Translations under genes and position numbers: made by a program
Notes under the pieces: model-generated
The model's database searches: none
Told to the model about the DNA's origin: nothing
What the model saw: only the letters and a program-made list of their open reading frames with translations
Origin: Rhexocercosporidium sp. MPI-PUGE-AT-0058
Lineage: Eukaryota; Ascomycota; Leotiomycetes; Helotiales
Length of the DNA stretch: 64,000 bases
Direction of reading: 5' to 3'
NCBI GenBank assembly: GCA_020746875.1
Contig: JAGTJL010000003.1
Location: forward strand, 2,852,001-2,916,000
Shown here: positions 37,359-47,600 of the stretch, one piece after another
Numbering within the stretch: the stretch's first letter is position 1
Layout of the letters: each line of letters begins with the position of its first letter

Positions 37359-37882
37359 ATGTACGATTATCATGCGATCCTAGATCAGCTTGATAGATAT
37401 AATGGAGTCGAAAACAAGGTACAGCGTGCGAAGACAAAGCTCCATAAGCTAGCTCAAACCGGTAGCTTTCATGGATTCCTGATTTCCTTTGAAGTGACGC
37501 TTGGCGAAGCAGGAGGCTGGAATTGGGACGACGAGAGGAAAATCGACACGTTACGGCCATGCCTTTCCGAATATCTCAAGCGGAAGCTTCAAGAGCACGA
37601 TGTTTCAGGCACCATTTCTTCAAAGTACTTGGAATTCGTCTCCCTTTGCAAGAGATACGCTTCTCAATCGACTTTTGCGGCACTTACAACTGCACACACC
37701 TCCGGGAACCACTCCGGATCAGGTCCGACTCAGCACCGCTCCTTGTACGACCCTTAAAAGGCCGATAAAATGGACCTTTCCGCTATTAACGTCATCGACG
37801 CAGGCTCTCGCTCCTTTACTCTTAGTATAGATCGTTCTCGCTGTTTCCGATGCGGATCGATTGATCACTACGTCTCTGTTTG
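37359..37882 (+). pseudogene. Gag-like protein and CCHC zinc knuckle of the gag-only element
   Basis: The frame at 37359-37757 encodes 132 residues with a capsid-like helical segment (DDERKIDTLRPCLSEYLKRK, SKYLEFVSLCKRYASQS) typical of retrotransposon gag. Beyond it, 37842-37882 encodes CFRCGSIDHYVSVC, a CX2CX4HX4C nucleic-acid-binding knuckle, in a different frame, so the gag is frameshifted or otherwise broken. The start upstream is unclear. Confidence 0.6.
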
Positions 37883-38218
37883 CCTAATACCCTCACCGCG
37901 GTCCGAATCTCCCCAGGAACCGGTTCGTATATAGTTAATTCAGCCCCGTACAACTTCTGCGGTCCGATTTCAACTAGCTTAAGTCAACCGTATGGTTTTT
38001 AACCCTATACGGTCACGCTTACCGGTCCATAAGCAACGTCAGCCCACAGGTGACGTAGCTTTACAATTGAAAGAATTAGAACGAGAAGTAGATATTATGG
38101 GAATCGATGCCGTACTTGACACTCTCTTAGAGTATAGATACGATAATGGAATTGATTCAGAAGAAGAGTAGGAAGGGTAAGAAGCACGAGGACGAGCTTC
38201 GGTTTCCTGAGGGGGTAG

Positions 38219-38378
38219 TGTAACGACAAGTATGCTTTGGCTAGGTTAGGGGTCCGGAATAGGTCCGACCCCCCTCCGACTCCTTATATATATGGCTCCC
38301 TCTTGTATAATAGCTCTGTAGTTTTTGTATTCTAAGTATTAAGTCTATCTTCACGTCCAAGGCTCTTGCGTCGTTACA
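38219..38378 (+). repeat. Right LTR of the gag-only element
   Basis: See the left LTR; begins TGTAACGACAAG and ends CGTTACA, followed by the AATCC duplication. Confidence 0.85.
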
Positions 38379-38383
38379 AATCC

Positions 38384-38740
38384 ACGATTACTACGTCGAC
38401 TACTAAAGCGAAACTGCTAGCGTTAAAGTATATTAAAAAAGAAGTTATAGTTTTTTAATAATTCTTTCGGAATTTAGCTTTTAATATCAATAAGACTTAA
38501 GAGATCTTCTATAATAATTAATAAATAATTAAACTAGTTATAAATAATATTAAGAAGATTATTATTAAGCTTCGTTATATGAATATTTAAAACATATAAT
38601 TTAAGTAAAAATATACTCGTGAATTATTTAAAGTAATATATCTTTTAACTGCTAATATACTTACTGATAAGCTTACGAAGAATTTATTTCGCTAGAAATT
38701 CGAGCTTTTCAAAGCATTTTTAAACTTTAATAATCACCGA
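38384..38740 (+). pseudogene. Copia RNase H region, degraded
   Basis: Resumes directly after the gag-only insertion with TTSTTKAKLLALKYIKKEV and later LTANILTDKLTKNLFR, the standard end of Copia RNase H. Several stops lie between. It shows that the insertion split a once continuous polyprotein. Confidence 0.7.
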
Positions 38741-40969
38741 TCTTAAATTAAAGAGTTTTAAATATATTTATTAAAAGTATATTAAAAATATTTTTATACG
38801 ATCTTTTATTTATAAAACTTTTCTAATTTAATATTTTAAGTATTCGCGCTTCAGAAACGCCGAACGCAAACGCGAAATCCAGCCCGAGCTCAAGTAGAGA
38901 CTATTTAAATCCGGCCCGAGCCTAAGCAAAGTCTGTATAAATCCAGTCCAAGCTTATAAATAATCTATTAAAAGCGCAAAAAGAATCTACTTAAGCTCAG
39001 ATTAACGAGTAGCTATCGTCTTCAAGACTTTCGCGAATTTCTCTAAATCTTATATAAGATTACTAAACTTTATTAAAAATCCCGTATTAATATTAATATT
39101 ATTATTAAAGTTATCCTTCTTATTACGCTTTAGACCTAGCTTTTAAGAGCGCACCGGAAGATTTAATTCCATATCCTTATCAAATTCTTTATTACTCGCT
39201 AAGTCTTTTATTAAGGCTTTTAAAGTAGTTTTATATTTCTTAATACTCTGTGAATCAGTTAATGAAATGCTCGATTAATTATAATGCAATTATTATACCT
39301 TTCTATTATTAGAGTTTATAATTGTAATTAATTTTTTATTATACTTAAGTATATTTCCTGTAGCGGAATCGCACTTATGACTAGAGGTATAATTATAATA
39401 TCGACTTTTAATAGCAAAAGTATTAGCGAAGTAATATCTACGATTATTACGGCCACGAATAATAACGCGAATATATAATAGATAAAGATCCGCAAACTCC
39501 TTTTTTAAATCTCAATTAATATAAATAAAATAAGTTATTAATAAGAAGTAAACTTTGAAATAGTATATATATACCTCGAGCGCGCTTGACAAAAGAGCGA
39601 GGCTTGAATAGAATACGAGACAATTTACGCTTTTTTAAAATTAATAAAGAATAAGTGCGAGTCTTAAAAGCAAGAAGAAAGGCAAGAAAGGGAGTCGAAT
39701 TAAGACGCGAAACGCGCGAAGCAAAAAAGGTATACTAAAAATCATCTTCATTTAATATAATAACGCTTTTACTTAATATAACTGATAATAATAAAGTATC
39801 AGAAGAACGCGTAGGAGTCTTCTTAAATAGCGAGCTTAACTTAATATAAGAAAATCGAAAAAGAATTAACTTATTATCAGAGTTATTAATAAGCGCATTT
39901 TTATCTTCGCGTAAAGAAAAATACTGCAAATTATCTTCAAAATCTATTCTAACGACCGAACGAGCAAAAAAAAGATTATTAATAAGATCATTAACTAGCT
40001 TATTACTAGATACTTCTTAGTTATCGAACTTATTTTTAAAATCTTATAATATAATTATTAGTAATCAGTTTAATAATACTAAGATTACTTAAAAATAAAA
40101 TTAAGAAATTGAACTAAAGAACTTACTTAACGAGTTACGATTTGATTATTAATGCGCGCAATCGCTGCTTTAAAAGCTTTAAGAGGTATAACTAATAATT
40201 AAAGAGAATTTACTAAAAGAAGTAAAAGATTAGAAAATAAAAAAAAGAAATAAGCAAATAAGTAAGCATGCGAATATAAAGTACGTTAATATTAAGTAAA
40301 GGTTAATTATAATAATACGAAGGTCGATATATATATATTCTTAAGAATAATCGTAATCGCGCTACTACGGAACGGGACGCTTGGACTAATAATAAACTTA
40401 TTAACCCGGGAAGCGGCGTATTACATAAGCTAATAAGAAGCTGGCATATACTATTGCGGCTTCTTGCTATATATAATAATTACTTTAAAAGGATTAAATT
40501 TATTAATTATAACTCAGCAACTTAATAATTAAACGGAACGACACGAGATCTTAACTGCAGACCGAACCTTACTTTAGTTTTACTTTTAAAACCTACGATT
40601 TACACGCGTTAAATACAATGATTAAAATCTTATTTACTTAATTACTACAACTTAGCTATATCTTTAAATCTTATTTATTTGATTATATATAATTTAAATA
40701 CGTGTTTATATTCTTATTTATTACTGATATTAATTACTTAACAGATTGCTTATATTAATATGCAAAGTCCTTATATATTATATCTTTAAAGCGCGTATTA
40801 ATATTTTTATTTATTATAATATCCTAAAAGTATTAATTTGCTGCTCGGCGCCATGCTTTTATTAAGAACTAATATATATACTCGGGGAGCTTGTATTATA
40901 TCTCTTAATTACTTATACGCCTTTAAATAGCAAGGCTTATTTATATAATAGAGCTTTATTATAAGGGTA

Positions 40970-41159
40970 TATCGCGCTTTAGCGTAGTTTATTAGTCATA
41001 TGTATACTCTCGTAAGCACTTACGTATATATATACTCGGGTTATAATCCTTTCTTATAAAAGGTAACGCTTATTTTAATATATTTTTTTGAACTCTTGCT
41101 CTTTACGTTAATCGTAGAGCTCTTGAACTACTAAAAGCCTGCTCCACTTCTGTACGACA
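40970..41159 (+). repeat. Right LTR of the Copia element
   Basis: 190 bp, starts TATCGCGCTTTAGCG (first G mutated to A) and ends CTGTACGACA, followed by ACTTC. Confidence 0.85.
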
Positions 41160-41164
41160 ACTTC

Positions 41165-42060
41165 TTAATCTTAGCTGTTTTGGTCCTCTTATTCAAAAGT
41201 ACTCGGAAAAGCTTTAAATTATTATATTTAAAGGCATTAAATACGTAGGTATAATAAAAAAGATATTTTAGAGTGTATTTCAGCCGGCATAAGAGGAATC
41301 CTTTTCTAAAGAAAATATCACGTTGGCATTCGCCAAAGTAAGGATTTGGCCCTTCAATCCGCAGTACGTTCTCACTTAAATCAACCGACTAACTCTTAAA
41401 GAACGAAATCCTGTTATTATAACGACTCCTTATACGTATAAATCGATGTAGAAAATCTAGCGCTTATACTATGTTAATAAGAACCCTACTACCCTTAACT
41501 TAATACTGAAAGCCGCTCTTAAGCTTTTTGCCGAGCATAAAGTTGACGAGTATATTAAGAAAGGCTTAATTAAGTCGTTAAAGCTTAAAAAGAAGAAAAG
41601 AAAGCGTGGAAAGAAGATAAATCTTATTAGGAATGAAATTAATAAGTATAAGTTATATAGACTAATAGAAATTAGTAAAGCTAGAGCTTTCTAAAAAGAG
41701 AAGGAAAAGAGAGTTACGTAGGAAAAGGAAGATAAAGCAATTAAAAAGAGTAAGGCCGACGCTCGTAAAGTAGAAGAAGCTTTACAGAAAGAGATTCGGC
41801 GTGAAAAGAAAGAGAGTAAATAGGCGGAAGCGCGAGTGCAAAAAGCTACTGCACAATTAACTGTAAAAACAGCTAAAGAAGCGGCAAATCGTCTCAAAAA
41901 GAAATAGACGAAGTAAACGAAGACTGCGCTTAAACTTTAATTAATTATAAAGTTACCTGTAACTTACGTGCTTTTATTACCGACTATTAATGCGAATAAG
42001 CCAAAGGTTAAATCATTAAGTGAAAGGACTCGTAAATTGCCAGCGCGATATTTTAATTAA
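41165..42060 (+). pseudogene. pogo transposase, C-terminal part, RIP-degraded
   Basis: Continues the transposase immediately after the Copia target duplication (LNLSCFGPLIQKYSEKL), then FAKVRIWPFNPQYVLT, then a Lys/Arg-rich C-terminal tail (KKSKADARKVEEALQKEIRR, LTVKTAKEAANRLKKK) usual for this transposase group. Interrupted by stops; the last catalytic Asp region is at the very start of this piece. Confidence 0.7.
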
Positions 42061-42195
42061 TTAAGAAATTAAATATTCTGAATCTAAAAGCCTTTTAAAT
42101 ATAATTTATAGTTTATAATATTTTATTTAAAATTATAATTGTTAATTTATATACAATTAAAGTTATAGGGTAAGATAGAGCAGTGAAGCCAAACG

Positions 42196-42238
42196 GGTGT
42201 GCACGTATGCGGGGTGTGCACGTGACAGGGAATACAAG
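42196..42238 (-). repeat. Right TIR of the pogo element
   Basis: Inverted copy of the left TIR at 29734-29776, followed by the TA duplication. Confidence 0.85.
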
Positions 42239-42240
42239 TA

Positions 42241-42470
42241 CGCCGTCGCCACACAGGCTAATACCTCCTCTAATTAAGCGATCAAGGATGCTGGCCAGCG
42301 GCGGTGTGATTATAGTAATCTCGATAAAATTTTTAACAAACTCTGTGGCTGATAAACGTGTGACTGCGCGAGATCTTGCCGGAAAATCCCGCTTCCCGAA
42401 ATCCTCCGAGCAGGGCAAAAAGTGGCCGGTGCGAAGCAGTCTCTTTCAGCGACTGTGGAAGCCTTCATAA
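42241..42470 (+). mobile_element. Right part of the TIR element split by the pogo insertion
   Basis: Homologous to the minus-strand DNA at about 58635-58879 (CGCCGTCGCC, CTAATACCTCCTCTAATTAA, then GTGTGATTATAGTAATCTCG). It continues the copy that begins at 29366 and is what the pogo element interrupted. Similarity fades near 42470. Confidence 0.7.
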
Positions 42471-43141
42471 TTGTCCCATCCTCTTAATCCCCACCTACAG
42501 CATTTAGCGCTCTTCAACTTTTTGAAGCCGGCATCTCAACAACAGCCGACAATTTGTCCGAAAATCCAGTCTATAGTATGTAAGGTTCTTATAAAATGAA
42601 GCGTCCTTCGCGTTCTGTCTGCCTTCGCCATGCAAGTGCTGGCCAGGTTAAGCCACGGTACAGCCTCGTGGTTGGCGCCTACGACCACGACTGCATATCG
42701 TTTCACGCTCAGTTCATCAACGTCTCCGCCTTTAAATCGGAGTGCTGCACCAACTCGCTGGAGTAGTGATACGAGCCGCGCTTGCTATGAGATCGCTCGT
42801 GTTAGAACAAGTTCACGTGACAAATCAGCCAGATCAATATCTCTGTTGTTCTAGCTACTGGAAGGCTCTCAATCTAAGTAAGTGAGTGTGGTGAGCACTA
42901 ATAGTGCTATTTAAAGATCAAACAGTACGATCAAACGATTGATGTAAGGAAATAGTGCTAATCAAACAGGAGGTCTAGCACTTGAGTCAGTGGGTCTGAA
43001 TCAGTGGGTCTTTGATCCTCAACAGCGCGCGAACATCCAGCATGTCACTTATACGCCTCTTGCAACGCAAACCTGACGGCGAGATTGTCTTTCGCGAATT
43101 CATCAGCAGCGACGTCCCTGCTTACGCTATAGACTACCCTA
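42471..43141. other. Intergenic, nothing firm
   Basis: A short stretch (about 42655-42760) reads like a weak BTB/POZ fragment (LVVGAYDHDCISFHAQFINV) but it ends in stops; I do not call it. The rest is unremarkable. Confidence 0.35.
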
Positions 43142-44251
43142 TCAAAAGTCTAACGCGCCCCAGATTAATTGCGATTCCAACGATGATGGAAGTCCTGGTG
43201 TAGGGTGCAGTCCAAGCCGATCTCGGAGCATAGCACAGAACTCATTATGTTCGATAGCGTCTGTCCACAATCGGTATCCATTACCAGAGCACACCCGTTG
43301 TACGACTTTTTTGTATAAGGTCTTAACGCTAATGGAATAGTCCGCGCGGATCCTTTGACCATTCCTGACAAGCGATAAAAGCGCGTAAATAGTGTCTCGC
43401 ACATCTTGACACTGTTGCATTTTTGTCATAGCAATAGCACTTTCCAGCCTTGCTCCCCCCCTCCACTGAATAGTACCTCCGGATTCCATGCAAAGCCAAC
43501 TTAGCAAATCAAAATGAGGTTGGGCATGGAAACTTGCGTCGGTCAAGGCCAGGTCGTAGAATGCACACCGAAAGGTAGCCCAGGAAAACAATCTCACGCC
43601 AAGTTGAATAGAAGCATTTCGACTCAACAGTACTTCCTGTACGATCCAAACACGTGACCAATAAGAGTTCGTGCAGAGCCATCGCCACCAGGCAACCTCT
43701 TTGCCACTACGGAGCCAGAGGCGATCAGCAGGCTCTTCAGTCCAGTGCGCGAAAGTCAGCTCGAGAACGCGATCACTGACGTTCTCTCCTAATATTCTGC
43801 CAATACCGTCATCAGTCCCGAGCCATATGATAGTTCTTGAAGCCCCGGAATATATTCTGTCCATGATAGAAACTTGGGTTGCACGTTCGTTGTTGTCATT
43901 CTGATCGATACAAAGTTGATCTATCCAATATAGACGTAACTTTGTTTCGTCCATAGTTTGTGCCGATGCCAGCAGAAATGTATAAAGATTCAGCCGTACT
44001 TGGAACTTATGGCCATCAACCAGTATTGCCGCACTTGGCAAAGGGGGACCCCACGTATAAGACAAAGCCGTATATTCAGGGGCATGGTCACTATCGTCGA
44101 ATCTGTACACCCAAGCATAAAGATAGTATTGCCTGGTTTCGCAAGATATCATAAGTTCCCCACTTCTTGTATCAATAATTGTTCTGATCGTCAAGAGCCG
44201 GATTCTTCTCGAGGGGTCACCCAAGGGCCGATGCTTCAAAGAGGGTTCCAT
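43142..44251 (-). CDS. HET-domain protein, short form
   Basis: Single frame of 369 residues from the ATG at 44251. The HET domain is complete in its main blocks: YTALSYTWGPP, LYWIDQLCIDQNDNNERATQ, RTIIWLGTD, then WSRVWIVQEVLLSRNASI and DVRDTIYALLSLV. The protein stops about where longer relatives continue with a C-terminal half carrying the VPFVLR / GECYVHGIM-type closing blocks, so it is either a naturally short HET protein or truncated. All Trp codons are TGG and no internal stop occurs, unlike the HET gene at 52624-54610. Likely role: non-self recognition or incompatibility signalling, by family. Confidence 0.82.
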   Translation of the reverse strand: MEPSLKHRPLGDPSRRIRLLTIRTIIDTRSGELMISCETRQYYLYAWVYRFDDSDHAPEYTALSYTWGPPLPSAAILVDGHKFQVRLNLYTFLLASAQTMDETKLRLYWIDQLCIDQNDNNERATQVSIMDRIYSGASRTIIWLGTDDGIGRILGENVSDRVLELTFAHWTEEPADRLWLRSGKEVAWWRWLCTNSYWSRVWIVQEVLLSRNASIQLGVRLFSWATFRCAFYDLALTDASFHAQPHFDLLSWLCMESGGTIQWRGGARLESAIAMTKMQQCQDVRDTIYALLSLVRNGQRIRADYSISVKTLYKKVVQRVCSGNGYRLWTDAIEHNEFCAMLRDRLGLHPTPGLPSSLESQLIWGALDF

Positions 44252-44905
44252 AAAAGTTATAAGCGCATTAGAGCCTTACGTCGCAATGCAAAGACGGTCG
44301 CAAAGTCGCCTAATGTTGAGATCAGGCCGAGCAGAGCCGCAACCCTCTGCTGTTTAAAAGGCTTAAGTGAACAGGACACCGTTTTCGCTCCTAGCTGTTC
44401 GTGTAATATAGAGTGTGAGAGCTCTTAATGTGGGCACACAGGAATGTGTATGAGCAGCTCCGAGATCTTGCGTAAGGAAATGGTTCCAAAATGTGAGACT
44501 CTGTTGAGGATAAAAGCGGCTGCTATTCGATTGATTCGCTCCTTTACACCTATAGAATGTTCGAGAAACCTGCGTCTACGCCGCACACGTGATCAGACCT
44601 AAGAGTCGTGGATGAGCAGATATAGCGAGCCCGAGCGTGAACATAGTATATTTATCGCTAGGCTAACTTATATTACTAAGCACTGAAACATGTCGCCTCC
44701 CTCTCCCACCGGAGTAACTCCCGGAATGCATTCTTTTCCTCTCTAAGTATCTTCAAAATTTGGAAATATATTAGTTCGTTATAGAACCTTTCTTTTAGTA
44801 CTCCGAATTTTGAAAACACTTCCACAGTCGCGATTAAACAGGGGGGAATAGCCGAAGTGGTAATCAGTGGCGTGATTGAAACAGTCGATAGTACAATCAG
44901 CTATA
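44252..44905. other. Intergenic; upstream of the HET gene
   Basis: The left part should be the promoter of the minus-strand HET gene. No gene or repeat recognised up to the TA at 44904-44905 that precedes a transposon terminus. Confidence 0.35.
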
Positions 44906-45491
44906 ACGTCTGTCCCTGTGTGCCGAGACGCACCCTGTAACGAGACGAACCTACAGTTTTGAAGTCATAACTTTTTTCACTATTATCCTATGAATTAGTT
45001 ATTCAAACGCTCGTTTCTTCTGCTATTACTCCTTAAGAAGACCGCTCAAGTGTAAGTAAAAGACTGTGGTTGATTATACTGTTGATCGTTTCGTTGTTGC
45101 CACCAATCGCTGCTTCTACCATCACCCCCTGTTTCATCGCGACCACAAAAGTCTTTTCAATATTCCAAACATATAGAGAACAACTCAGAACCAAGATATT
45201 ATGCCTCTAAATTTTGAAAGCGATCAGAGAAGGCAAGGATGCAGTCCGGGAGTTGCACTGGTGTGGCAAATGGATGGCATGTTTCAGGGCTTTGGCACGT
45301 GACTTAGCCGAGACAACATCTACTGTATTCACACCCAGGATCGCTATATCACACTTGGCCGTGGCTTGCATGCAGTGTCATGTGTGTGGCGCAGGACCTT
45401 GTTTCTAGAACATTCTACGCCAGGTAGCAGGCCTGGATCGCTGTCACTTGTCTCCATTCAGAGGATATCACCACCGCGACGGCGAGTCAAT

Positions 45492-47568
45492 ATGGACAGA
45501 GCCAGTCGCGCCCTGGCACGAGGCGTACCTCCTGGCGTGCCTGCATCATACCGTGCTCTTGCAGATCACGGCGACGTCCCCCATTCCACGCTCCATCATC
45601 GTGCTCGCGGACGACGTTCGAAAGAAGAGAAGGCGCAAAGCCAACAGTATCTCTACCCATATGAAGAAGATGTTGTCGTTAAGTATCTGCTACAAATGTC
45701 CGATTTAGGATATCCAATACGAATAAAGTTTATTCCTTCCCTAGCCTTCAAAGTCATCCGCCATCGACCTGCCACCGACAGACCTCTGAAGCCTCCCGGT
45801 CGCAACTGGCCAAAGGCTCTAGAGAAACGCCATCCAGAACTCAGCAGGTAGACGTCGCAAATGCCATTATATCATAGCACGAAGACTTAAAGCATTAGAC
45901 TGGAACCGTCACGAGAAGAACACTTATGGGAAGATTATACACTGGTTTGAAGTGATAAAGGATAACGTCCATCACTGCGTGCCGAGACACCCTGTGTGCC
46001 GAGACGAACCAATCAAATCGCGAGGATTCCAAATTTTTCTTCGTAATATCACTTTTAAACTACCTCTAACAAAAATTATTTCTATTTAGATTTAGGAATA
46101 TGTTTATCAAATTATTCCTTTTAAATATAGCGATCTGTTAATCTCGACATTCATGCAACTTCATTGATCTGTCTCGGCACATAGGGTGTCTCGCTACGCA
46201 GGGAGAGACGTTATATTACAAGATCCGGCTGTCCTGGCCGAGAATGTCTACAACATGGACGAGACAGGAGTGATGCTATCCATGCCAGGCTCTGTGAAAG
46301 TCCTCGTAGGTAAGCACGACATGCGAGACTATAGAGGTGCGCGAGTCAAGCGCACAACCGTGACGGCGATCGAATGCATCAGCGGCGATGGTAGGTATCT
46401 AAATCCTTTGGTTATCTGGCCAGCGAGTACCCATCGAAGTAACTGGACCACGTTTCCTACCCCTGGCTGGCAGTATGCATACTCCGACTCTGGATACACA
46501 GACTCTAAGATCAGCTTAGAGTGGCTGAAGCGTATATTTGATCCAGAAACCAGAGAACGAGCTGACGGGAGATCGCGCGTTCTGATTTGTGACGGCTTTG
46601 GAACACATGAGACACTCGAAATCTTAGAGTTCTGTTTCGAGAACAATATTCTTCTATGTCGTCTCCCCTCTCATACCTCCCATAAGCTCCAGCCTTGTGA
46701 CGTATCGGTGTTTGCTCCACTCAAGGCAGCGTATCGCGACCAGGTTGATCGACTCGAGCAAGGAGGTGTGAACATAATCGGCAAGGAGCACTTCACGTCC
46801 CTGTATAGCCCCGCGAGGAAGAGAGCGTTCACGCCAAAGAATATCAAGGCCGGCTTCGCCGCAAGTGGTTTGTTTCCATTCAATCCAGATAGGGTGCTCA
46901 GAAGTATGCCCGCCCCGGTAGCTGAACCAGCTATTCCAACCGTCGACGAGGTGAGGGTAGGGCCTTGTCTACAAGAGGAAGAACCGCAAACGCCTGTGAC
47001 GCTAGTGTCAGCAGAGGGTTTTATGTCGCTGCAGAACCTAATCATCCAACGGGATGCACATACGCTTGATGAAACGAGCAAACGGAACCTTGTAAGGCAC
47101 TTACAGATTTGTACCAAAGCTTTCCAAAAATCCTCTGCTATGAGTGTGCTACAGGAGGACCGCATCCAATTCCTAACCACGATTAACAACGAAGCTAAGG
47201 TTCGACGATCGACGAGGTCGTTGGTGCTAGGAAAGGCGAAGGTGATGAGCTATGAAGACCTTGAGGTAGCACGAGCGAAGCGTATCGCAAAGGATTTGAC
47301 CCAAGGAGCCAAAGGCAAGGGAAAACGCGGCCGAAAGAGTAAGAACAGTCTGCCGGAGCAAGAGGATGACACTACAGAGATTGCAAAGCGTGGGCGAAAG
47401 CGCAAGAGCGCAGAGCCTGAGGTGCCGGAGCCAACGAGCAAGATCGTGCGAACGGGCAACGCCCTCAAGCCAGCGAGTGCCTTGGTGATACAGGCCAGTA
47501 GAACACAGATTGATGAGGATGAGATTGTGGCAGAACCGTGGAGAGCTCCAGTGGCGCGGATGTATTAA
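45492..47568 (+). pseudogene. pogo/Fot-type DDE transposase split by a MITE
   Basis: The N-terminal part (45492-45851) has the Psq/CENP-B-like DNA-binding text HSTLHHRARGRRSKEEKAQS, YLLQMSDLGYPIRIKF and PPGRNWPKALEKRHPELS. A frame change at about 45850 precedes RRLKALDWNRHEKNTYGKII and HWFEVIKD, then the MITE (45965-46211). Past it the frame is open to 47568: NVYNMDETGVMLSM with the first catalytic Asp, LICDGFGTHETLE, LPSHTSHKLQPCDVSVFAPL with the last catalytic Asp, KAGFAASGLFPFNPDRVL, and a basic tail (KRGRKSK, KRGRKRK). The DDE half is free of stops over 450 codons, so decay is recent. Two lesions are clear: the frame change and the MITE. Confidence 0.82.
45965..46211. mobile_element. 247-bp MITE with TIRs related to its host transposon
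   Basis: Left end ACGTCCATCACTGCGTGCCG; right end, read inward on the minus strand, ACGTCTCTCCCTGCGTAGCG. Both continue with GAGACACCCTGTGTGCCGAG or a one-base variant. TA is duplicated outside (45963-45964 and 46212-46213). There is no coding capacity. The termini resemble those of the surrounding transposon family, so this is probably a non-autonomous relative moved by a similar transposase. Confidence 0.85.
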
Positions 47569-47600
47569 GTGAAGAGGAGACTGCTATGCGAAGTTTCTAT

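Larger units (their letters stand above)
36603..38378 (+). mobile_element. Gag-only (non-autonomous) LTR retrotransposon inserted in Copia
   Basis: 160-bp LTRs at 36603-36762 and 38219-38378 begin TGTAACGA and end CGTTACA (left copy CGTTATA). AATCC is duplicated outside (36598-36602, 38379-38383). The 1.46-kb interior has a gag-like frame (37359-37757) and a separate CCHC zinc knuckle, but no protease, integrase, reverse transcriptase or RNase H. A purine-rich GAGGGGGTAG tract precedes the right LTR. It sits between the RT and RNase H remnants of the Copia element. Such gag-bearing short elements depend on enzymes from other elements. Base composition is near normal, so it post-dates most of the RIP of its host. 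Confidence 0.85.
30849..41159 (+). mobile_element. Copia-type LTR retrotransposon, RIP-degraded, inserted in the pogo transposase
   Basis: Two 190-bp LTRs (30849-31038 and 40970-41159) flank the element, and ACTTC is duplicated outside (30844-30848 and 41160-41164). Joining the flanks restores the pogo transposase frame. Order of decayed domains is that of Copia: gag region, GAG-pre-integrase and integrase (33.2-34.3 kb), reverse transcriptase (35.5-36.5 kb), RNase H (38.4-38.7 kb). A+T is extremely high and LTR differences are C/T or G/A. Minus its two insertions it is about 8.3 kb, larger than most Copia elements; the 2.2 kb between RNase H and the right LTR has no recognised content and may hide another decayed insertion. 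Confidence 0.88.
29734..42238 (+). mobile_element. pogo/Fot-like DNA transposon carrying nested insertions
   Basis: Terminal inverted repeats of about 41 bp bound the element: the left begins CTCGTATTACCTGTCACGTG at 29734 and the right, read on the minus strand from 42238, begins CTTGTATTCCCTGTCACGTG. Both continue with CACACCCCGCATACGTGCAC. A TA lies outside each end (29732-29733, 42239-42240), the pogo/mariner target duplication. Without the Copia insertion the element would be about 2.2 kb, normal for a Fot-type transposon. Its transposase is broken by RIP-like stops. A paralogous empty site at 58880-58881 confirms the boundaries. Confidence 0.85.
44906..47600 (+). mobile_element. pogo/Fot-like transposon, second family, broken, with nested MITE
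   Basis: Starts after TATA with ACGTCTGTCCCTGTGTGCCG continuing GAGACGCACCCTGTAACGAG, about 40 bp shared with the termini at 29366 and 59247. It contains the transposase remnant 45492-47568. I found no matching right terminus in the ~900 bp after the transposase, so the right end is deleted or too diverged to see by eye; the stated end is approximate. Confidence 0.6.

Noticed and set aside
42630..42854. BTB/POZ protein
   Set aside because: Only about 35 residues resemble a BTB start, followed by stops; too short to call.
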